Below, in pieces: positions 8,523-18,615 of a stretch of DNA of 64,000 nt (positions within the stretch are counted from its first letter, which is position 1; each line of letters begins with the position of its first letter). Location of the stretch: NCBI GenBank assembly GCA_030683005.1, contig JAUXMY010000042.1:124001-188000 (forward strand), written 5' to 3'. Below the pieces are notes generated by a model. The model saw only the letters and a list, made by a program, of their open reading frames with translations. It did no database searches and was not told the origin of the DNA. This stretch comes from Caulobacter sp. Lineage in GTDB: Bacteria; Pseudomonadota; Alphaproteobacteria; Caulobacterales; Caulobacteraceae. Position numbers and translations under genes: made by a program.

Positions 8523-9179
8523 TTGTGCTTCTCGCCCGCCGCCAGTTTCGTCGCCGCCGGCCTGACCGGCGTCATTGGGGCGCTGACCCTGACGCGGGTG
8601 ATCCACGGGCGGGAACTGCCGCTGGCGGCGATGCCGCTTCTGTTCGCAGCACAGCAAACCCTCGAGGGGCTGTTGTGGCTGGCGCTGCCGGCGATGATCG
8701 GGGGCGAGGACGCTGCGGCGCTGACCTTCGTCTATCTGTTGTTCGCCCATGTCCTCTGGCCGACCTTTTCGCCTGCGGCGGCCTTGCTCATCGAACCGGA
8801 CAGGAGGCGTCGTATCCTGATGCTGCCAATTCTGATCATTGGCATGGCGATGTCCGGATACCTGCTTTGGGCGCTGGTCGCCCACCCGCACACCGCCCAG
8901 ATCCTGCAGGGCCATATCGTCTATTCAACGGAGCTGTCTCACCCGACCAGCCTTGGCCCGGCCTATGTTGCGACGGTCAGCCTGCCGCTGATGCTGTCGT
9001 CAAGACGCGCCGTTTTTGTCTTCGGTCTGATCGTGCTTGTGGGTTCTGCCACGGCCACCGTCTTCTACTGGCGCGCTTTCCAGTCGGTGTGGTGCTTCTT
9101 CGCGGCCGCCGGCAGCATCGTCCTTCTCGGCCACTTCGCGTGGGCGCGCAGGCGGCGCATCCCGGTAGCCGCCGCCTGA
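8523..9179 (+). CDS. DUF6629-like multi-pass membrane protein
   Basis: A 218-residue protein starting (TTG) MCFSPAASFVAAG, the characteristic N terminus of a family I recognise as DUF6629. The upstream in-frame extension to 8271 is low-complexity and looks non-coding, so the TTG start is preferred. About six or seven hydrophobic helices follow, with the motif LLFAAQQTLEGLLWL in helix two. Function is unknown. A FixK-type box sits about 100 bp upstream, placing it in the putative low-oxygen regulon. Its last 180 nt overlap the C-terminal extension of the convergent Crp/Fnr gene. Confidence 0.72.
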   Translation: MCFSPAASFVAAGLTGVIGALTLTRVIHGRELPLAAMPLLFAAQQTLEGLLWLALPAMIGGEDAAALTFVYLLFAHVLWPTFSPAAALLIEPDRRRRILMLPILIIGMAMSGYLLWALVAHPHTAQILQGHIVYSTELSHPTSLGPAYVATVSLPLMLSSRRAVFVFGLIVLVGSATATVFYWRAFQSVWCFFAAAGSIVLLGHFAWARRRRIPVAAA

Positions 9180-9791
9180 CTTCGCAGGCTTTTTCCTTGA
9201 GCGCAGCCGGAGGGTCTTGGCGTCGCCGACCTCGACAAGCTGTCGCGCCTCAAGTCTGGCGAAGGTTCGGCTCAGGGTTTCGGGGGCCAACCCCAGGTAG
9301 TCTGCGATGTCGCGCCGGTCCATCGGCAGGCTTACACGCCCCCCGGCGTGGTCGGCCTCCTGACGATCGGCCAGCCAGTCAAGAAACCACATCAGTCGGT
9401 CCTCGGCCGAGCCGCGTCCCAAACCGTCCAGATGCGTGAACAGGCCGACAATCATGTCCGACGCCGCCCCCAGGGCCCCGATCACCCTGGCGACGTCAAG
9501 CGGAGGCTGCGTGACCGAAGCGGCCGCGAACCGGCTCAATTGGCTATCGACTGTCGCTTCGGCCCCCTCAAAGTGAGGATGCCCGACCTCGAGTCCGAAA
9601 ATGTCTCCCGGCAGGCAGAAGGCGAGAATCTTGCGACGACCATCCGCGCTCATAAGCTGCAGGCGGATGCATCCCTCCTCGACGCGATAGAAGGAGATAG
9701 CCGGATCCCCGGTATCGTAAACGATCCGTCCTTTCGGAACGGCCAGATGCCAGCGTCGGACTTCGCCGATCCCGGGCTCAGAGGGCTTCAT
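9000..9791 (-). CDS. Crp/Fnr family transcriptional regulator, FixK-like (copy 2)
   Basis: A 263-residue paralogue of the regulator at 13-666, sharing AFCLPGDIFGLE in the sensor fold and DIADYLGLAPETLSRTFARL in the recognition helix (E-x2-S-R). No N-terminal iron-sulfur cysteine cluster is present. The ATG at 9791 (MKPSEPG) is preferred to an upstream frame start at 9869. The winged helix ends near residue 195; a further 65-70 basic and acidic residues run antisense into the DUF6629 gene, unusual for the family, and may reflect loss of the original stop. A FixK box at 9869-9882 lies about 85 bp upstream. Confidence 0.83.
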   Translation of the reverse strand: MKPSEPGIGEVRRWHLAVPKGRIVYDTGDPAISFYRVEEGCIRLQLMSADGRRKILAFCLPGDIFGLEVGHPHFEGAEATVDSQLSRFAAASVTQPPLDVARVIGALGAASDMIVGLFTHLDGLGRGSAEDRLMWFLDWLADRQEADHAGGRVSLPMDRRDIADYLGLAPETLSRTFARLEARQLVEVGDAKTLRLRSRKKPAKSGGGYRDAPPARPREVAEKDDAAGGREEAPHRLESAPVEDGGRGRTHKHDQTEDKNGAS

Positions 9792-9868
9792 CGTGACTCC
9801 GGGTGAAGGGGCGATGGCCTCAGGCGCCAGCCAGCATTCGATACATCCATGGGGGGAGCGCAGCCACA

Positions 9869-9882
9869 TTGATCCCCGTCAA
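9869..9882. promoter_or_regulatory. FNR/FixK box upstream of second Crp/Fnr gene
   Basis: TTGATCCCCGTCAA fits TTGAY-N4-RTCAA. Its centre is about 85 bp upstream of the ATG at 9791, nearly the spacing seen for the first regulator (81 bp), which supports a shared promoter architecture. Confidence 0.68.
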
Positions 9883-10088
9883 ATTGAGGCGGCCGTCACA
9901 ACGGGTCGGCCGTACAGCCGTTCCTCCATGCGGATCCCCATGGCGACAGGAGCCGGATACACCACCCTCAGGCGGTCCGGAGACCGGGACAGGACCATGC
10001 CGCATTGCGCTTGCGGACCGGCGGGGCAAGTCATGTCGCGAACGAGCGGTCGCCCTATCGGATAGTCCGGTCCGGCCGCTTCCGCCTT

Positions 10089-11303
10089 CTAGGACCCGTT
10101 GCCGGCCCGGACACGGCTGCCCTGGGCCACTGCCTGGCTCGGATGCAGCACCACCTTCTCACCCGGTTTCAGCCCTGAGCGCACCTCGGCCCGTTCCCCG
10201 TCATTCTCACCGATATCGACCCGCCGCAGGCGGGCGCGGCCGCCCTCGACCACGAAAACCGCCCATCGTCCCTGCTGACGGAACAGCGCCGCCACCGGGA
10301 CCCTCAGCACAGCCTCGGTTCGCCGGATCGTAACGGCAGCCTCGACCCGATAGCCGTGGCCCACGGCCGCCCAGGCTGCGGGAGGATCGACCGGATCGAT
10401 GATCACATTGACCCGCTGCTCCTCGACGCCCAGGGCAGAGACCTTGAGGAAGCCGTAGGGCTCGACCAGCCGGACCCGCCCTTGCAGCGCTGGACCGCCC
10501 CCCCAGGCGTCGATCACCGCCGGCGCCCCGGCGGAAATCCGCGCCGCATCGCTCGACAGCAGTTCTGCGACCACCTCCAGATCGCCGGGGTCGCCGATTT
10601 CCATCAGCGGCGCGCCCTGGGCGACCACGCTTTCGCTCTCCTGCAGCACTCGCAGGATCCGCCCGGCGACCGGGGCCCGGATCGACACTGCGCGGCTGCC
10701 GGAGCCGGCGGCGGCCGGATCGATCAGGCGGACGCGAGCCGCGTCGAGATCCGCCTGCCGCACGCCGACCCCGGCGCGGGCGTTGCCGACGACCGCGGCG
10801 GCGGTGCGAACGTTGAGGCGCGCGCGGTCGAGCGCGCTCTGCGACACGACATTCGCGGCGAAGAGAGTCTCGGCCCGTTCCGCCTCTATACGGCCATAGG
10901 CCAGCTGAGCCTCCGCGCGCTCCAGCTCCGCGCGCGCCAGGGCGAGGGCGGCCTGCGCCGAGCGGACTCCCGCCTGGATCTCCTGGCGGGATCGCTCATC
11001 GACCAGCACCGCCGGAGCCGGCTGGATCACAGCGATCACCGCCCCGGCCTCGACCCGTTCACCCGCGCGATTGCCGACCCGCAACAGCCGCCCCGAGACG
11101 GGTGCGGACACCACATAGAGGTTCCGGGCCCGCGTCCTCGCCTCGTCGCGAACCGCCACCGTCAGGGAGCCGCGGCTGATCTCGCCGATGTCCACCCGGA
11201 CCGTCTGGGGCCGGAAGGCGAAGACCAGAAGGGCGGCCAGAACCAGAGCGGCCGCAGCCCAGAACACCGTCCGGAAATTGAGATTGAACCGGTTGATTTT
11301 CAC
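10089..11303 (-). CDS. HlyD/MacA-type periplasmic adaptor of an ABC exporter
   Basis: A 404-residue membrane-fusion protein with one N-terminal membrane helix (about 12-31), a split lipoyl domain starting VVSAPVSGRLLRVGNRAG, an Ala/Glu/Arg-rich coiled-coil hairpin (about 105-190) and a C-terminal beta-barrel/membrane-proximal region. Such adaptors bridge an inner-membrane transporter to an outer-membrane channel. It is third in a minus-strand operon, starting 4 bp after the permease stop. No outer-membrane factor gene is in the window, so a TolC-like partner elsewhere is expected. Substrate unknown. Confidence 0.85.
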   Translation of the reverse strand: MKINRFNLNFRTVFWAAAALVLAALLVFAFRPQTVRVDIGEISRGSLTVAVRDEARTRARNLYVVSAPVSGRLLRVGNRAGERVEAGAVIAVIQPAPAVLVDERSRQEIQAGVRSAQAALALARAELERAEAQLAYGRIEAERAETLFAANVVSQSALDRARLNVRTAAAVVGNARAGVGVRQADLDAARVRLIDPAAAGSGSRAVSIRAPVAGRILRVLQESESVVAQGAPLMEIGDPGDLEVVAELLSSDAARISAGAPAVIDAWGGGPALQGRVRLVEPYGFLKVSALGVEEQRVNVIIDPVDPPAAWAAVGHGYRVEAAVTIRRTEAVLRVPVAALFRQQGRWAVFVVEGGRARLRRVDIGENDGERAEVRSGLKPGEKVVLHPSQAVAQGSRVRAGNGS

Positions 11304-11307
11304 CGTG

Positions 11308-13692
11308 CTACTCTCCGGTTTTCAAGGCTTCGGCGAGGTCGAGCCGGTCGATCTGACGCCGCACCATCAGGCTTGCCGCGACGGTGATTGCGAGCACCAC
11401 AGCCCCGGCCGCGCCGTAGGTCGCCGGTGCGACGGCGAAAGGCAGACGGAACAGGTCCGAGCTCATGGCGTGGGCCAGATACCATGCAAGGGCGGTCCCG
11501 GCCGCCGCGCCCAGCGGCAGGGCGAGGAGCGTCAGAAAGGCCACTTCGCCGAGGAGGATGTAGGACACGTCGGTGCGCGAGAAGCCGAGCACCCGCAGCG
11601 AAGCCAGCTCACGCTGGCGCTCGGCGAAGGAGATACGCACCGTGTTGTAGACGACGCCGGAAGCGATCAGACCGGCGAAGAAGAAGAAGATCAGGATCGA
11701 TCGGCCGAGGTTCTCGTCGAGCATCGCGGCCAGGCGTTTCACCGCGTCCGCCTGCAAGCCCACGCCGACCACCGAGGGGGTCTCTTTCAGACGGTCGTAC
11801 AGGGTCCCGGTCCGGTCCGCGTCGACGGTCAGCCATGCCCCCGACACCAGCGCACCTTCGCCCAGCGCCCGGTTCAGGTCCTCGATTCGCATCCGCGCGC
11901 CCGACCCGACGTAGCTCGTGGCGATGGCGGATACCGGCAGCTCCAGCAGCGGCCGCCGGCCTTCGGTGACCCGCGCCTCGACGATGTCCCCTGCCTCGAT
12001 CCTGAGCTTGGCGGCCAGGTCGCTGGACAGGACAAGGCCTCCCGGATGCGGCTGGACCGGCCTGTCGAGCGTATCGACGATCCTCGACAGGCTGCCGTCC
12101 AGCGGCGCCCCGGTGATCACCGCCCGCTCCTCGCGCGACCCATGGCGCAGGCGAACCGGGACGACGCGAAACGGTTCAGCCGCCAGTACGCCGTCCTCAC
12201 CGGCAAGACTGAACAGGGCGGCGCGCGACCGGGGCTCGACAAAGCTCACCGAGACATCGTGGGGGTTGGCTATATTGAAGCTGGAATCGATCATCACCTC
12301 GATCCCGTCCATCATCGACATGGTGCCGATCAGCAGGGCGCCGGAGGCCGCGATTCCGGCCACCGTGAGGGCCGCGCGCCACGGCCAGCGAATGATCTGG
12401 CGCAGGATCATGCGTGACTGCTGGTCGAGGACCTTCAGCCGGGTGATCCACGCGCCCGCGACGCGGGAATAGTCGGGCGCGCGCGCGGGCGTCATCGCTT
12501 CCGCCGGGCTCAGGGCGGCGGCCCGCCGCACCGCCAGGGTCGCGCCGCCCATCACCGTCAGCATGGCCACGCCGATCACTGTGGCGTAGTCGGCCGGGTT
12601 CGCCTGGAACAGCAGGAAGGGAAAGCGATAGTATTCCATATAGAGCACCGCCATGCCCCGACCGAGCCAGATCCCCGCCACGCCCCCGATGAGCACCCCC
12701 GTCGCCGCGATTGCGGCGACCAGCTTGAGGTAGTGGCCGACGATGTCTCGGTCCCGGTAGCCGAAGGCCTTCAACAGCCCGATGCCGGCGCGCTGGACGG
12801 CGATCAGTCGCGAGATCACGACATTGACCAGGAAGGCCGCCACCAGAAGGAAGATGGGCGGCAGCACCCGCCCCATGGTCGCCAGCTGGTCGATCTCGCT
12901 GGACACGAAGGCGTCCGAAATCTGGTCCGCCCGGCCATAGGCTCCTGGCGCGCCATAGGGCTCCAGAAGACGATCCAGCCGGGCGATGACCGCCGGCTTG
13001 GAGGCGTCGCGAGAGAGGCGCACGACAGCCTCGTTGAAGGCCTCATCCTGGTTGACGGCCTGCGCCAGGGCGCCGCGTCGCATCCACAGAACGCCGTAAA
13101 GCCGGTCATCGGGAACGAACTGGCCGGGACCGATGGCGTAGACATGCTCCGGCGACAGCGCGATGCCGACGACGGTCAAACGCCGGCGACCGCCATAGAG
13201 GGTGGCCGGAACCTGATCGCCGATCTCGAGCCGATGGGCGTCGGCGAAGGCCTGCAGCACGACCGCCTCGCTCCGCTGGCCCGGCGACGGAAGACGGCCG
13301 CGAACCAGATGCAGGCGATTGACCGCGGCCTCTCCCACGTCCGGTAGCGACAGGACTTCCCCTGTGGCCGGTGCGCTCATGCCCTCCATGGCGAAGAGGG
13401 CCGGAACCCGGATACGGGTCGTCGCGGCCTGGACTCCGTCAATAGCCCGGATGTCAGCGATCAGACGCTGGGGCGCGCGCACGACGGGCGCCCAGACATC
13501 AGCAAACAGATAGCGTTCATAGTAGGCGCGCCGGGTCTCCTGCAGGGAACTCAGCATTCCGGCGGCGAGCAGATGGACGGCGACGCCGCCGGCGATGACG
13601 AAGGCGATGGCGAGCGCCTGGGTCTTCATGCGCCAGAGCTCGCGCACCAGCTTGCGGTCCAGCGCCCCCACCCATGTCGGCATCCGGTTCAC
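11308..13692 (-). CDS. ABC transporter permease, FtsX/MacB-like, duplicated
   Basis: A 794-residue permease with an N-terminal membrane helix, a large periplasmic MacB-PCD-like region, a first FtsX block ([20 protein letters not shown], then [13 protein letters not shown]), a second periplasmic domain and a second FtsX block near the C terminus ([20 protein letters not shown] and [15 protein letters not shown]). This long two-FtsX layout resembles lipoprotein- or lipid-extruding transporters. It overlaps the ATPase gene by ATGA and precedes the adaptor. Confidence 0.85.
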   Translation of the reverse strand: MNRMPTWVGALDRKLVRELWRMKTQALAIAFVIAGGVAVHLLAAGMLSSLQETRRAYYERYLFADVWAPVVRAPQRLIADIRAIDGVQAATTRIRVPALFAMEGMSAPATGEVLSLPDVGEAAVNRLHLVRGRLPSPGQRSEAVVLQAFADAHRLEIGDQVPATLYGGRRRLTVVGIALSPEHVYAIGPGQFVPDDRLYGVLWMRRGALAQAVNQDEAFNEAVVRLSRDASKPAVIARLDRLLEPYGAPGAYGRADQISDAFVSSEIDQLATMGRVLPPIFLLVAAFLVNVVISRLIAVQRAGIGLLKAFGYRDRDIVGHYLKLVAAIAATGVLIGGVAGIWLGRGMAVLYMEYYRFPFLLFQANPADYATVIGVAMLTVMGGATLAVRRAAALSPAEAMTPARAPDYSRVAGAWITRLKVLDQQSRMILRQIIRWPWRAALTVAGIAASGALLIGTMSMMDGIEVMIDSSFNIANPHDVSVSFVEPRSRAALFSLAGEDGVLAAEPFRVVPVRLRHGSREERAVITGAPLDGSLSRIVDTLDRPVQPHPGGLVLSSDLAAKLRIEAGDIVEARVTEGRRPLLELPVSAIATSYVGSGARMRIEDLNRALGEGALVSGAWLTVDADRTGTLYDRLKETPSVVGVGLQADAVKRLAAMLDENLGRSILIFFFFAGLIASGVVYNTVRISFAERQRELASLRVLGFSRTDVSYILLGEVAFLTLLALPLGAAAGTALAWYLAHAMSSDLFRLPFAVAPATYGAAGAVVLAITVAASLMVRRQIDRLDLAEALKTGE

Positions 13693-14423
13693 CAGGAAAT
13701 CTCACCGGGCAGCCGCTTGTCGGCGTTCTCGCGCACTTCGCGCACCCGCCCGTCGGCGAAGATCACCACGCGGTCGGCGATGGCGGCGATGGCGGCGTTG
13801 TGGGTGATCAGCAGGGTCGTGGCCCCCAGGCTGTCGTTGACGGTCTTGAGCGCTTCCAGCACCCGCACGCCCGTGGCGGAATCCAGCGCGCCCGTCGGCT
13901 CGTCGCAGAGCAGCACGGACGGCTGCTTGGCGACGGCGCGCGCGATCGCCACGCGCTGCTGCTCGCCGCCGGACAGCTGGGCCGGAAAGTGATCCAGCCG
14001 GTTTTCCAGCCCCACCATGGCCAGGGCCTCTTCCGGGCTGAGGGGCGCTTCGGCGATCTCGGTGACGAGGGCGACGTTCTCGCGCGCGGTCAGGCTCGGC
14101 ATCAGATTGTAGAACTGGAAGACAAACCCGACGTGCCGACGACGATACTCGGTCAGCTGGCGCTGATCCGCCCGGCTGATGTCCTCGCCCCGGAAAAGAA
14201 CCTCACCGCTGGTCGGGGTGTCCAGCCCGCCGAGGATGTTGAGGAAGGTCGACTTTCCGCTGCCCGACGCACCCAGCACCACCACCAGTTCGCCGTCAGG
14301 CAGGTCGAGATCCACGCCGCGCAGGGCGTGAACCGCCGCGGCGCCGGAGTTGTAGATCCTGGTCACCGCCCGCGCGCGAAAGCAGAGGCCTGTTTTCCCC
14401 GACTCTTCGCCGGCCGACATCAT
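13689..14423 (-). CDS. ABC transporter ATP-binding protein, LolD/MacB-type
   Basis: A 244-residue ATPase with Walker [11 protein letters not shown]-loop within [18 protein letters not shown], signature [14 protein letters not shown], Walker [13 protein letters not shown] and the switch histidine in LLITHN. The start at tandem ATGs (14423/14420) is favoured because GGGAGG lies about 7 nt upstream. It is the first gene of the exporter operon. A near-consensus FNR box lies about 125 bp upstream, so the exporter may belong to the low-oxygen island. Confidence 0.88.
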   Translation of the reverse strand: MMSAGEESGKTGLCFRARAVTRIYNSGAAAVHALRGVDLDLPDGELVVVLGASGSGKSTFLNILGGLDTPTSGEVLFRGEDISRADQRQLTEYRRRHVGFVFQFYNLMPSLTARENVALVTEIAEAPLSPEEALAMVGLENRLDHFPAQLSGGEQQRVAIARAVAKQPSVLLCDEPTGALDSATGVRVLEALKTVNDSLGATTLLITHNAAIAAIADRVVIFADGRVREVRENADKRLPGEISW

Positions 14424-14540
14424 GGATAGGCCTCCCGCCATCGGCCGCGATGCCCGGCTGAAGGTCGAACCGCGCCACAGGGACGACGGCAGTTCACGTC
14501 GGGCGATCGCGAGGATAGCAGAGGCAGGGAATGGTTCCTT

Positions 14541-14554
14541 GTGATCTGGATCAA
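14541..14554. promoter_or_regulatory. degenerate FNR/FixK-type box upstream of ABC exporter
   Basis: GTGATCTGGATCAA differs from TTGAT-N4-ATCAA at one outer base. It lies upstream of the exporter operon, about 125 bp from the ATPase start. It is weaker than the four symmetric sites and is included because of its position. Confidence 0.4.
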
Positions 14555-14564
14555 GAGCGACCAA

Positions 14565-14945
14565 TGGCGACCGGTTTCAATCGCCTGGGCAGGTTCGCGG
14601 GCGGGGCGGAGCGCCGCCCGCCAACCCGATTCCCGGCCTAATCCCGGAAGCGGATTCCAGGTTGCCGCCCGGGCCTGATGCGGTTGGTGGTCTGGGACGG
14701 CCAGGTCGAAACAACGAAAGCTTCCCGACTTTGGCGTTCTTGGCCCGCCGTCGTCAGGCATCCGGTCTTGGCCGGAACCGTCCGCCCTCCTGCGGACCAG
14801 GACCGGGCGGAAGACGCGCCGGAGTGCGCCTGGGGCTAAACCCGAGGAGCCGCGGCAGGCGACGGGACCGAGCGTGATCGCCCGCCGGGCTCCGCGGGGG
14901 GACTTTGCCGCTTTCGTTCCGGGCGCGGGCAAGCCATTAAGCGCC
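14565..14945. other. intergenic stretch without a supported gene
   Basis: This divergent region separates the exporter operon from the amidotransferase gene. A long minus-strand frame crosses it, but its composition is Arg/Pro/Gly-rich shadow sequence with no ribosome binding site or domain. Nothing further was recognised. Confidence 0.55.
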
Positions 14946-15641
14946 ATGAACCTTGGCATTCTAGAAACCGGCGGACCGCCGCCCGAACTGGGCGACCGTT
15001 TCCAGGGCTACGCCAACATGGTCCGCCGCATGCTGGGACCCGCCTTCCGCGCCCGCACCTATGACGTCCGCGCCGGCGAACTGCCAAAGGCCGCCGACGA
15101 ATGCGAAGGCTGGCTGATTACCGGCTCGGCCGCCGGCGTCTATGACCCCGATCCATGGATCCCGGACCTGAAGGCCTTTCTGCAGGCGACCTCGGGACAG
15201 GGGCCGATGGTCGGCATCTGCTTTGGCCATCAACTGATGGCCGAGGCCTTCGGAGGTCAGGTGATCAAGTCGCCCAAAGGCTGGGGCATCGGCCTGCACC
15301 GCTACGACATCGCCAGGGCCGCGTCCTGGATGGACACGGTCGCCCCGATCAGCCTGCCGGTCTCGCACCAGGACCAGGTTGTCGCGGTCGGCGACGGCTG
15401 CGATGTGCTTGGCGGCAGCCCCTTCACGCCATTCGGCCTGCTGGCCTATCCGGGCCGCAACGCCATCTCCTTGCAGCCTCACCCCGAGTTCGAGCCGGAG
15501 TACGCCCGGGCGCTGATCGAAAGCCGACGCGGGACAAGGATCGCCGAGGCGGAAGCCGACGCCGCGATCGCCTCCCTGGACCAGCCGAACGACCGCGACC
15601 GGGTGGCGATCTGGCTGCGACGCTTCCTGAGACCCGCCTGA
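14946..15641 (+). CDS. class I glutamine amidotransferase-like protein
   Basis: A 231-residue GATase1 protein with nucleophile elbow GICFGHQLMAE (Cys) and catalytic His in QPHPEFEPEY. Such stand-alone GMP-synthase-like amidotransferases hydrolyse glutamine or gamma-glutamyl compounds; the true acceptor is often unknown. The ATG at 14946 gives MNLGILETGGPP, the usual first strand of the fold. It runs convergently towards guaA but is not part of GMP synthase, which is complete here. Confidence 0.82.
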   Translation: MNLGILETGGPPPELGDRFQGYANMVRRMLGPAFRARTYDVRAGELPKAADECEGWLITGSAAGVYDPDPWIPDLKAFLQATSGQGPMVGICFGHQLMAEAFGGQVIKSPKGWGIGLHRYDIARAASWMDTVAPISLPVSHQDQVVAVGDGCDVLGGSPFTPFGLLAYPGRNAISLQPHPEFEPEYARALIESRRGTRIAEAEADAAIASLDQPNDRDRVAIWLRRFLRPA

Positions 15642-15770
15642 TCGCCGTCACGGTCAATGTCGGCGGTCGTCCGTCGTCATTTCACGGGCGACACCGGTAA
15701 CGCGCTGTCGATCCGTAACTCCTGGCGGGTGACGGACATCTTGCCGACGGTCGTCCCCGAAAGGCCCGGA

Positions 15771-17330
15771 CTATTCCCACTCGATTGTTCCCGGCGGTTT
15801 GGACGTCACGTCGTAGACGACGCGGTTCACACCGCGCACCTCGTTGATGATCCGGGTGGCGGTCTTGCCGAGCACCTCCCACGGAAACTCGAAGAAGTCG
15901 GCGGTCATGCCGTCGGTGCTGGTCACTGCGCGCAGGGCCAGCACGTTCTCGTAGGTGCGGGCGTCGCCCATCACCCCGACGGTCTTGACCGGCAGCAGGA
16001 CCGCAAAGGCCTGCCAGATCTTGTCGTAGAGACCGGCCTTGCGGATCTCGTCGAGATAGATGGCGTCGGCCAGCTGCAGGACGGCGACCTTCTCGCGGGT
16101 GATCTCGCCGGGGATGCGGATGGCCAGGCCCGGCCCGGGGAACGGGTGGCGGCCGACGAAGTCGGGGTGCAGGCCCAGCTCGACGCCCAGCGCCCGGACC
16201 TCGTCCTTGAACAGCTCGCGCAGCGGCTCGACCAGCTTCAGTTTCATGTAGTCGGGCAGGCCGCCGACGTTGTGGTGACTCTTGATCACCGCCGAGGGGC
16301 CGCCGCGGGCCGAGACGCTCTCGACGACGTCCGGATAGAGCGTGCCCTGGGCCAGGAACTCGGCGCCCTCGATCTTGGCGGACTCGGCGTCGAACACGTC
16401 GATGAACAGCTTGCCGATGGTCTTGCGCTTGGTCTCCGGGTCGCTGACGCCTTCGAGCGCATCAAGGAAAAGATCAGCCGCGTCAACGTGAACCAGCGGA
16501 ATGTTGTAGTGATTGCGGAACAGGGAGACGACCTGCTCGCTCTCGCCCTTCCGCATCAGGCCGGTGTCGACATAGACGCAGGTCAACTGGTCGCCGATGG
16601 CCTCGTGGATCAGCACGGCGGCCACCGAGCTGTCGACGCCGCCCGACAGGCCGCAGATCACCCGGCCCTTGCCGACCTGGGCGCGGATCCTGGCGATCAT
16701 CTCCTGGCGGAAGGCCGCCATGGTCCAGTCGCCCTTCAGACCGGCGATGTTGAACAGGAAGTTGCGGTAGATCTTCGCGCCGTTGACGGTGTGAACGACC
16801 TCCGGATGGAACTGCACGCCGTAGATCCTGCGGGCGTCGTCGGCGATGGCCGCGAACGGCGCGCCGGTCGAGGTGGCGATGATCTCGAAGCCGTCCGGGA
16901 TGGCGGTGACCCGGTCGCCGTGGCTCATCCAGACGGTTTCCAGCTCGCCGACGCCCGCCAGGCCCTGGAACAGGGCGTGGTCCTTGGCGATGGTCAGCTC
17001 GGCGCGGCCGAACTCGCCGGCGTGACCGCCCTCGACCGTCCCGCCCAGCACGTCGCACAGCAGCTGCTCGCCGTAGCAGACGCAGAGCATCGGCACGCCG
17101 AGCTCGAACAGCTTGGTCCCGATGCGCGGGCTGTCGGCCTCCAGCACGCTGGCCGGGCCGCCGGACAGGATGATGGCCGCCGGCTGGAAGCTGTCGACCA
17201 GCGCCTCGACCTTGTCGAACGGATGGATCTCGCAATAGACGCCGGCCTCCCGCACCCGCCGGGCGATCAGCTGGGTCACCTGGCTGCCGAAGTCGACGAT
17301 GAGGACGGGCTGGTGAGCGGGGGCGGTCAT
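15771..17330 (-). CDS. guaA: GMP synthase (glutamine-hydrolysing)
   Basis: 519 residues, the full family length, converting XMP to GMP with glutamine and ATP. It contains the amidotransferase Cys in [10 protein letters not shown] and His in QFHPEV, the PP-loop [12 protein letters not shown], and the C-terminal dimerisation domain ending KPPGTIEWE. The start at 17330 ([17 protein letters not shown]) overlaps the stop of rsmB (ATGA). With guaB upstream on the same strand, this block covers both IMP-to-GMP steps. Confidence 0.96.
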   Translation of the reverse strand: MTAPAHQPVLIVDFGSQVTQLIARRVREAGVYCEIHPFDKVEALVDSFQPAAIILSGGPASVLEADSPRIGTKLFELGVPMLCVCYGEQLLCDVLGGTVEGGHAGEFGRAELTIAKDHALFQGLAGVGELETVWMSHGDRVTAIPDGFEIIATSTGAPFAAIADDARRIYGVQFHPEVVHTVNGAKIYRNFLFNIAGLKGDWTMAAFRQEMIARIRAQVGKGRVICGLSGGVDSSVAAVLIHEAIGDQLTCVYVDTGLMRKGESEQVVSLFRNHYNIPLVHVDAADLFLDALEGVSDPETKRKTIGKLFIDVFDAESAKIEGAEFLAQGTLYPDVVESVSARGGPSAVIKSHHNVGGLPDYMKLKLVEPLRELFKDEVRALGVELGLHPDFVGRHPFPGPGLAIRIPGEITREKVAVLQLADAIYLDEIRKAGLYDKIWQAFAVLLPVKTVGVMGDARTYENVLALRAVTSTDGMTADFFEFPWEVLGKTATRIINEVRGVNRVVYDVTSKPPGTIEWE

Positions 17331-18598
17331 GCGGTGCGTTCCAGTAGGGCGACGAAGAAGCCGTCGGTGGCGGCGGTGCGGGGGGTGAGGCGCAGGAAGC
17401 CCTGCGGCGTCAGATGGTCGGCGACAGGCTCCAGCGCGACCGGCTTCACGGCGAAGCCCGGATTGCGGACGAGGAAGGCGGCGACGCGGTCCTCGTTCTC
17501 CTCGGCGAAGACCGAGCAGGTCACATAGACAAGGCGGCCGCCGACCTTCACCAGCGGCGCGGCCTGGTCGAGCACTGTGTCCTGCTCGACGATGCGCTTG
17601 CCGAGTTGCTCCTCGGACAGGCGCCACTTGGCGTCCGGATGCCGCCGCCAGGTGCCCGAGCCGGTGCAGGGGGCGTCGACAAAGACGACATCCATCCTGC
17701 CGTCCATGCCCTTGAGCGGCTCGGCCTCGACCGGCGAGCGGATCTGCAGGTTGCGCACACCGGCGCGGGTGGCGCGCGGGATGACGTCGGCCATGCGGCG
17801 GGCGTCACTGTCGTGGGCGTAGATCTGGCCGCTGTTGCCCATGGCCGCCGCGAGGGCGAGGGTCTTGCCGCCGCCGCCGCAGCAGAAGTCGAGCACCTGC
17901 CTGCCCTTGATCTCTCCGGCGCAGGCGGCGGCGATCTGGGAGCCGAGATCCTGGACCTCGAACCAGCCCTTGCCGAAGGCCGGGATGGTCTCGACCGCGC
18001 CGGTGCGCTCGGTGGCGGCCGGCGCGGCGATGCGGAAGGCGTTCGGCAACAGGCCGGCCGGCTCGGCGCGCAGCGGCGCAAGCGCCTTCGCCGCCCGCTC
18101 GGGATCGGTCTTGAGGCTGTTGGCGCGGAGATCGACCGGCGCCCGCTCGGCGAGACGCGCGCCCTCCTCCGCCCGGCCTTCGCCGAACACCCGCGTCAGG
18201 TAAGGCTCGACCCAGTCGGGATAGTCCCCGGCCACGGCCGGCGGAGCGGCGTCAGTGCGCGGCGTAGCGAAGGCGCTCAGTTCGGCCGGTGTCAGCGCGC
18301 CGATGCCGTGCTGCTCGTCGGCGGCGGCTTCCGCGATCCGCTCGACCGGCCAGTCCCAGATGAAGCGCAGGACGCCCAGGGCCGCGGCCCGGGCGCTGTC
18401 GTCGCCCATGGCCCAGCCGAGCGACCGCCGCCTGCGCAGGGCGTCGAGCACCAGGCCGGAGACGAAGGCACGGTCCTTGGAGCCGGCGTAGCGCGCCGAT
18501 TCTCCCCAGCCCTTGAGCGCCATTCGCGCGGGCCGATGCCGGGTCTCGATGTCCGTCAGAACATCAATCGCCGCCGCTAAACGCCCGCCGTCTCTCAA
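17327..18598 (-). CDS. RsmB/NOP family rRNA (cytosine-5) methyltransferase
   Basis: A 423-residue SAM-dependent RNA m5C methyltransferase with an N-terminal NusB-like helical part, SAM motif [19 protein letters not shown], catalytic-site motif [18 protein letters not shown] (Cys) and a second motif [14 protein letters not shown]. Family members modify 16S rRNA (RsmB acts on C967 in E. coli). It lies between guaB/MAPEG and guaA on the same strand and overlaps guaA by 4 nt. Exact rRNA target not provable here. Confidence 0.9.
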   Translation of the reverse strand: MRDGGRLAAAIDVLTDIETRHRPARMALKGWGESARYAGSKDRAFVSGLVLDALRRRRSLGWAMGDDSARAAALGVLRFIWDWPVERIAEAAADEQHGIGALTPAELSAFATPRTDAAPPAVAGDYPDWVEPYLTRVFGEGRAEEGARLAERAPVDLRANSLKTDPERAAKALAPLRAEPAGLLPNAFRIAAPAATERTGAVETIPAFGKGWFEVQDLGSQIAAACAGEIKGRQVLDFCCGGGGKTLALAAAMGNSGQIYAHDSDARRMADVIPRATRAGVRNLQIRSPVEAEPLKGMDGRMDVVFVDAPCTGSGTWRRHPDAKWRLSEEQLGKRIVEQDTVLDQAAPLVKVGGRLVYVTCSVFAEENEDRVAAFLVRNPGFAVKPVALEPVADHLTPQGFLRLTPRTAATDGFFVALLERTA

Positions 18599-18615
18599 GA
18601 ACTCACCCGTTCAGT

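Noticed and set aside
14420-14959. Minus-strand open frame of 179 codons upstream of the exporter ATPase
   Set aside because: Overlaps the promoter region and the start of a well-supported amidotransferase gene; no family resemblance or start signal.
15657-17528. Plus-strand open frame of 623 codons
   Set aside because: Antisense to guaA, with biased composition and no motif; guaA is complete on the other strand.
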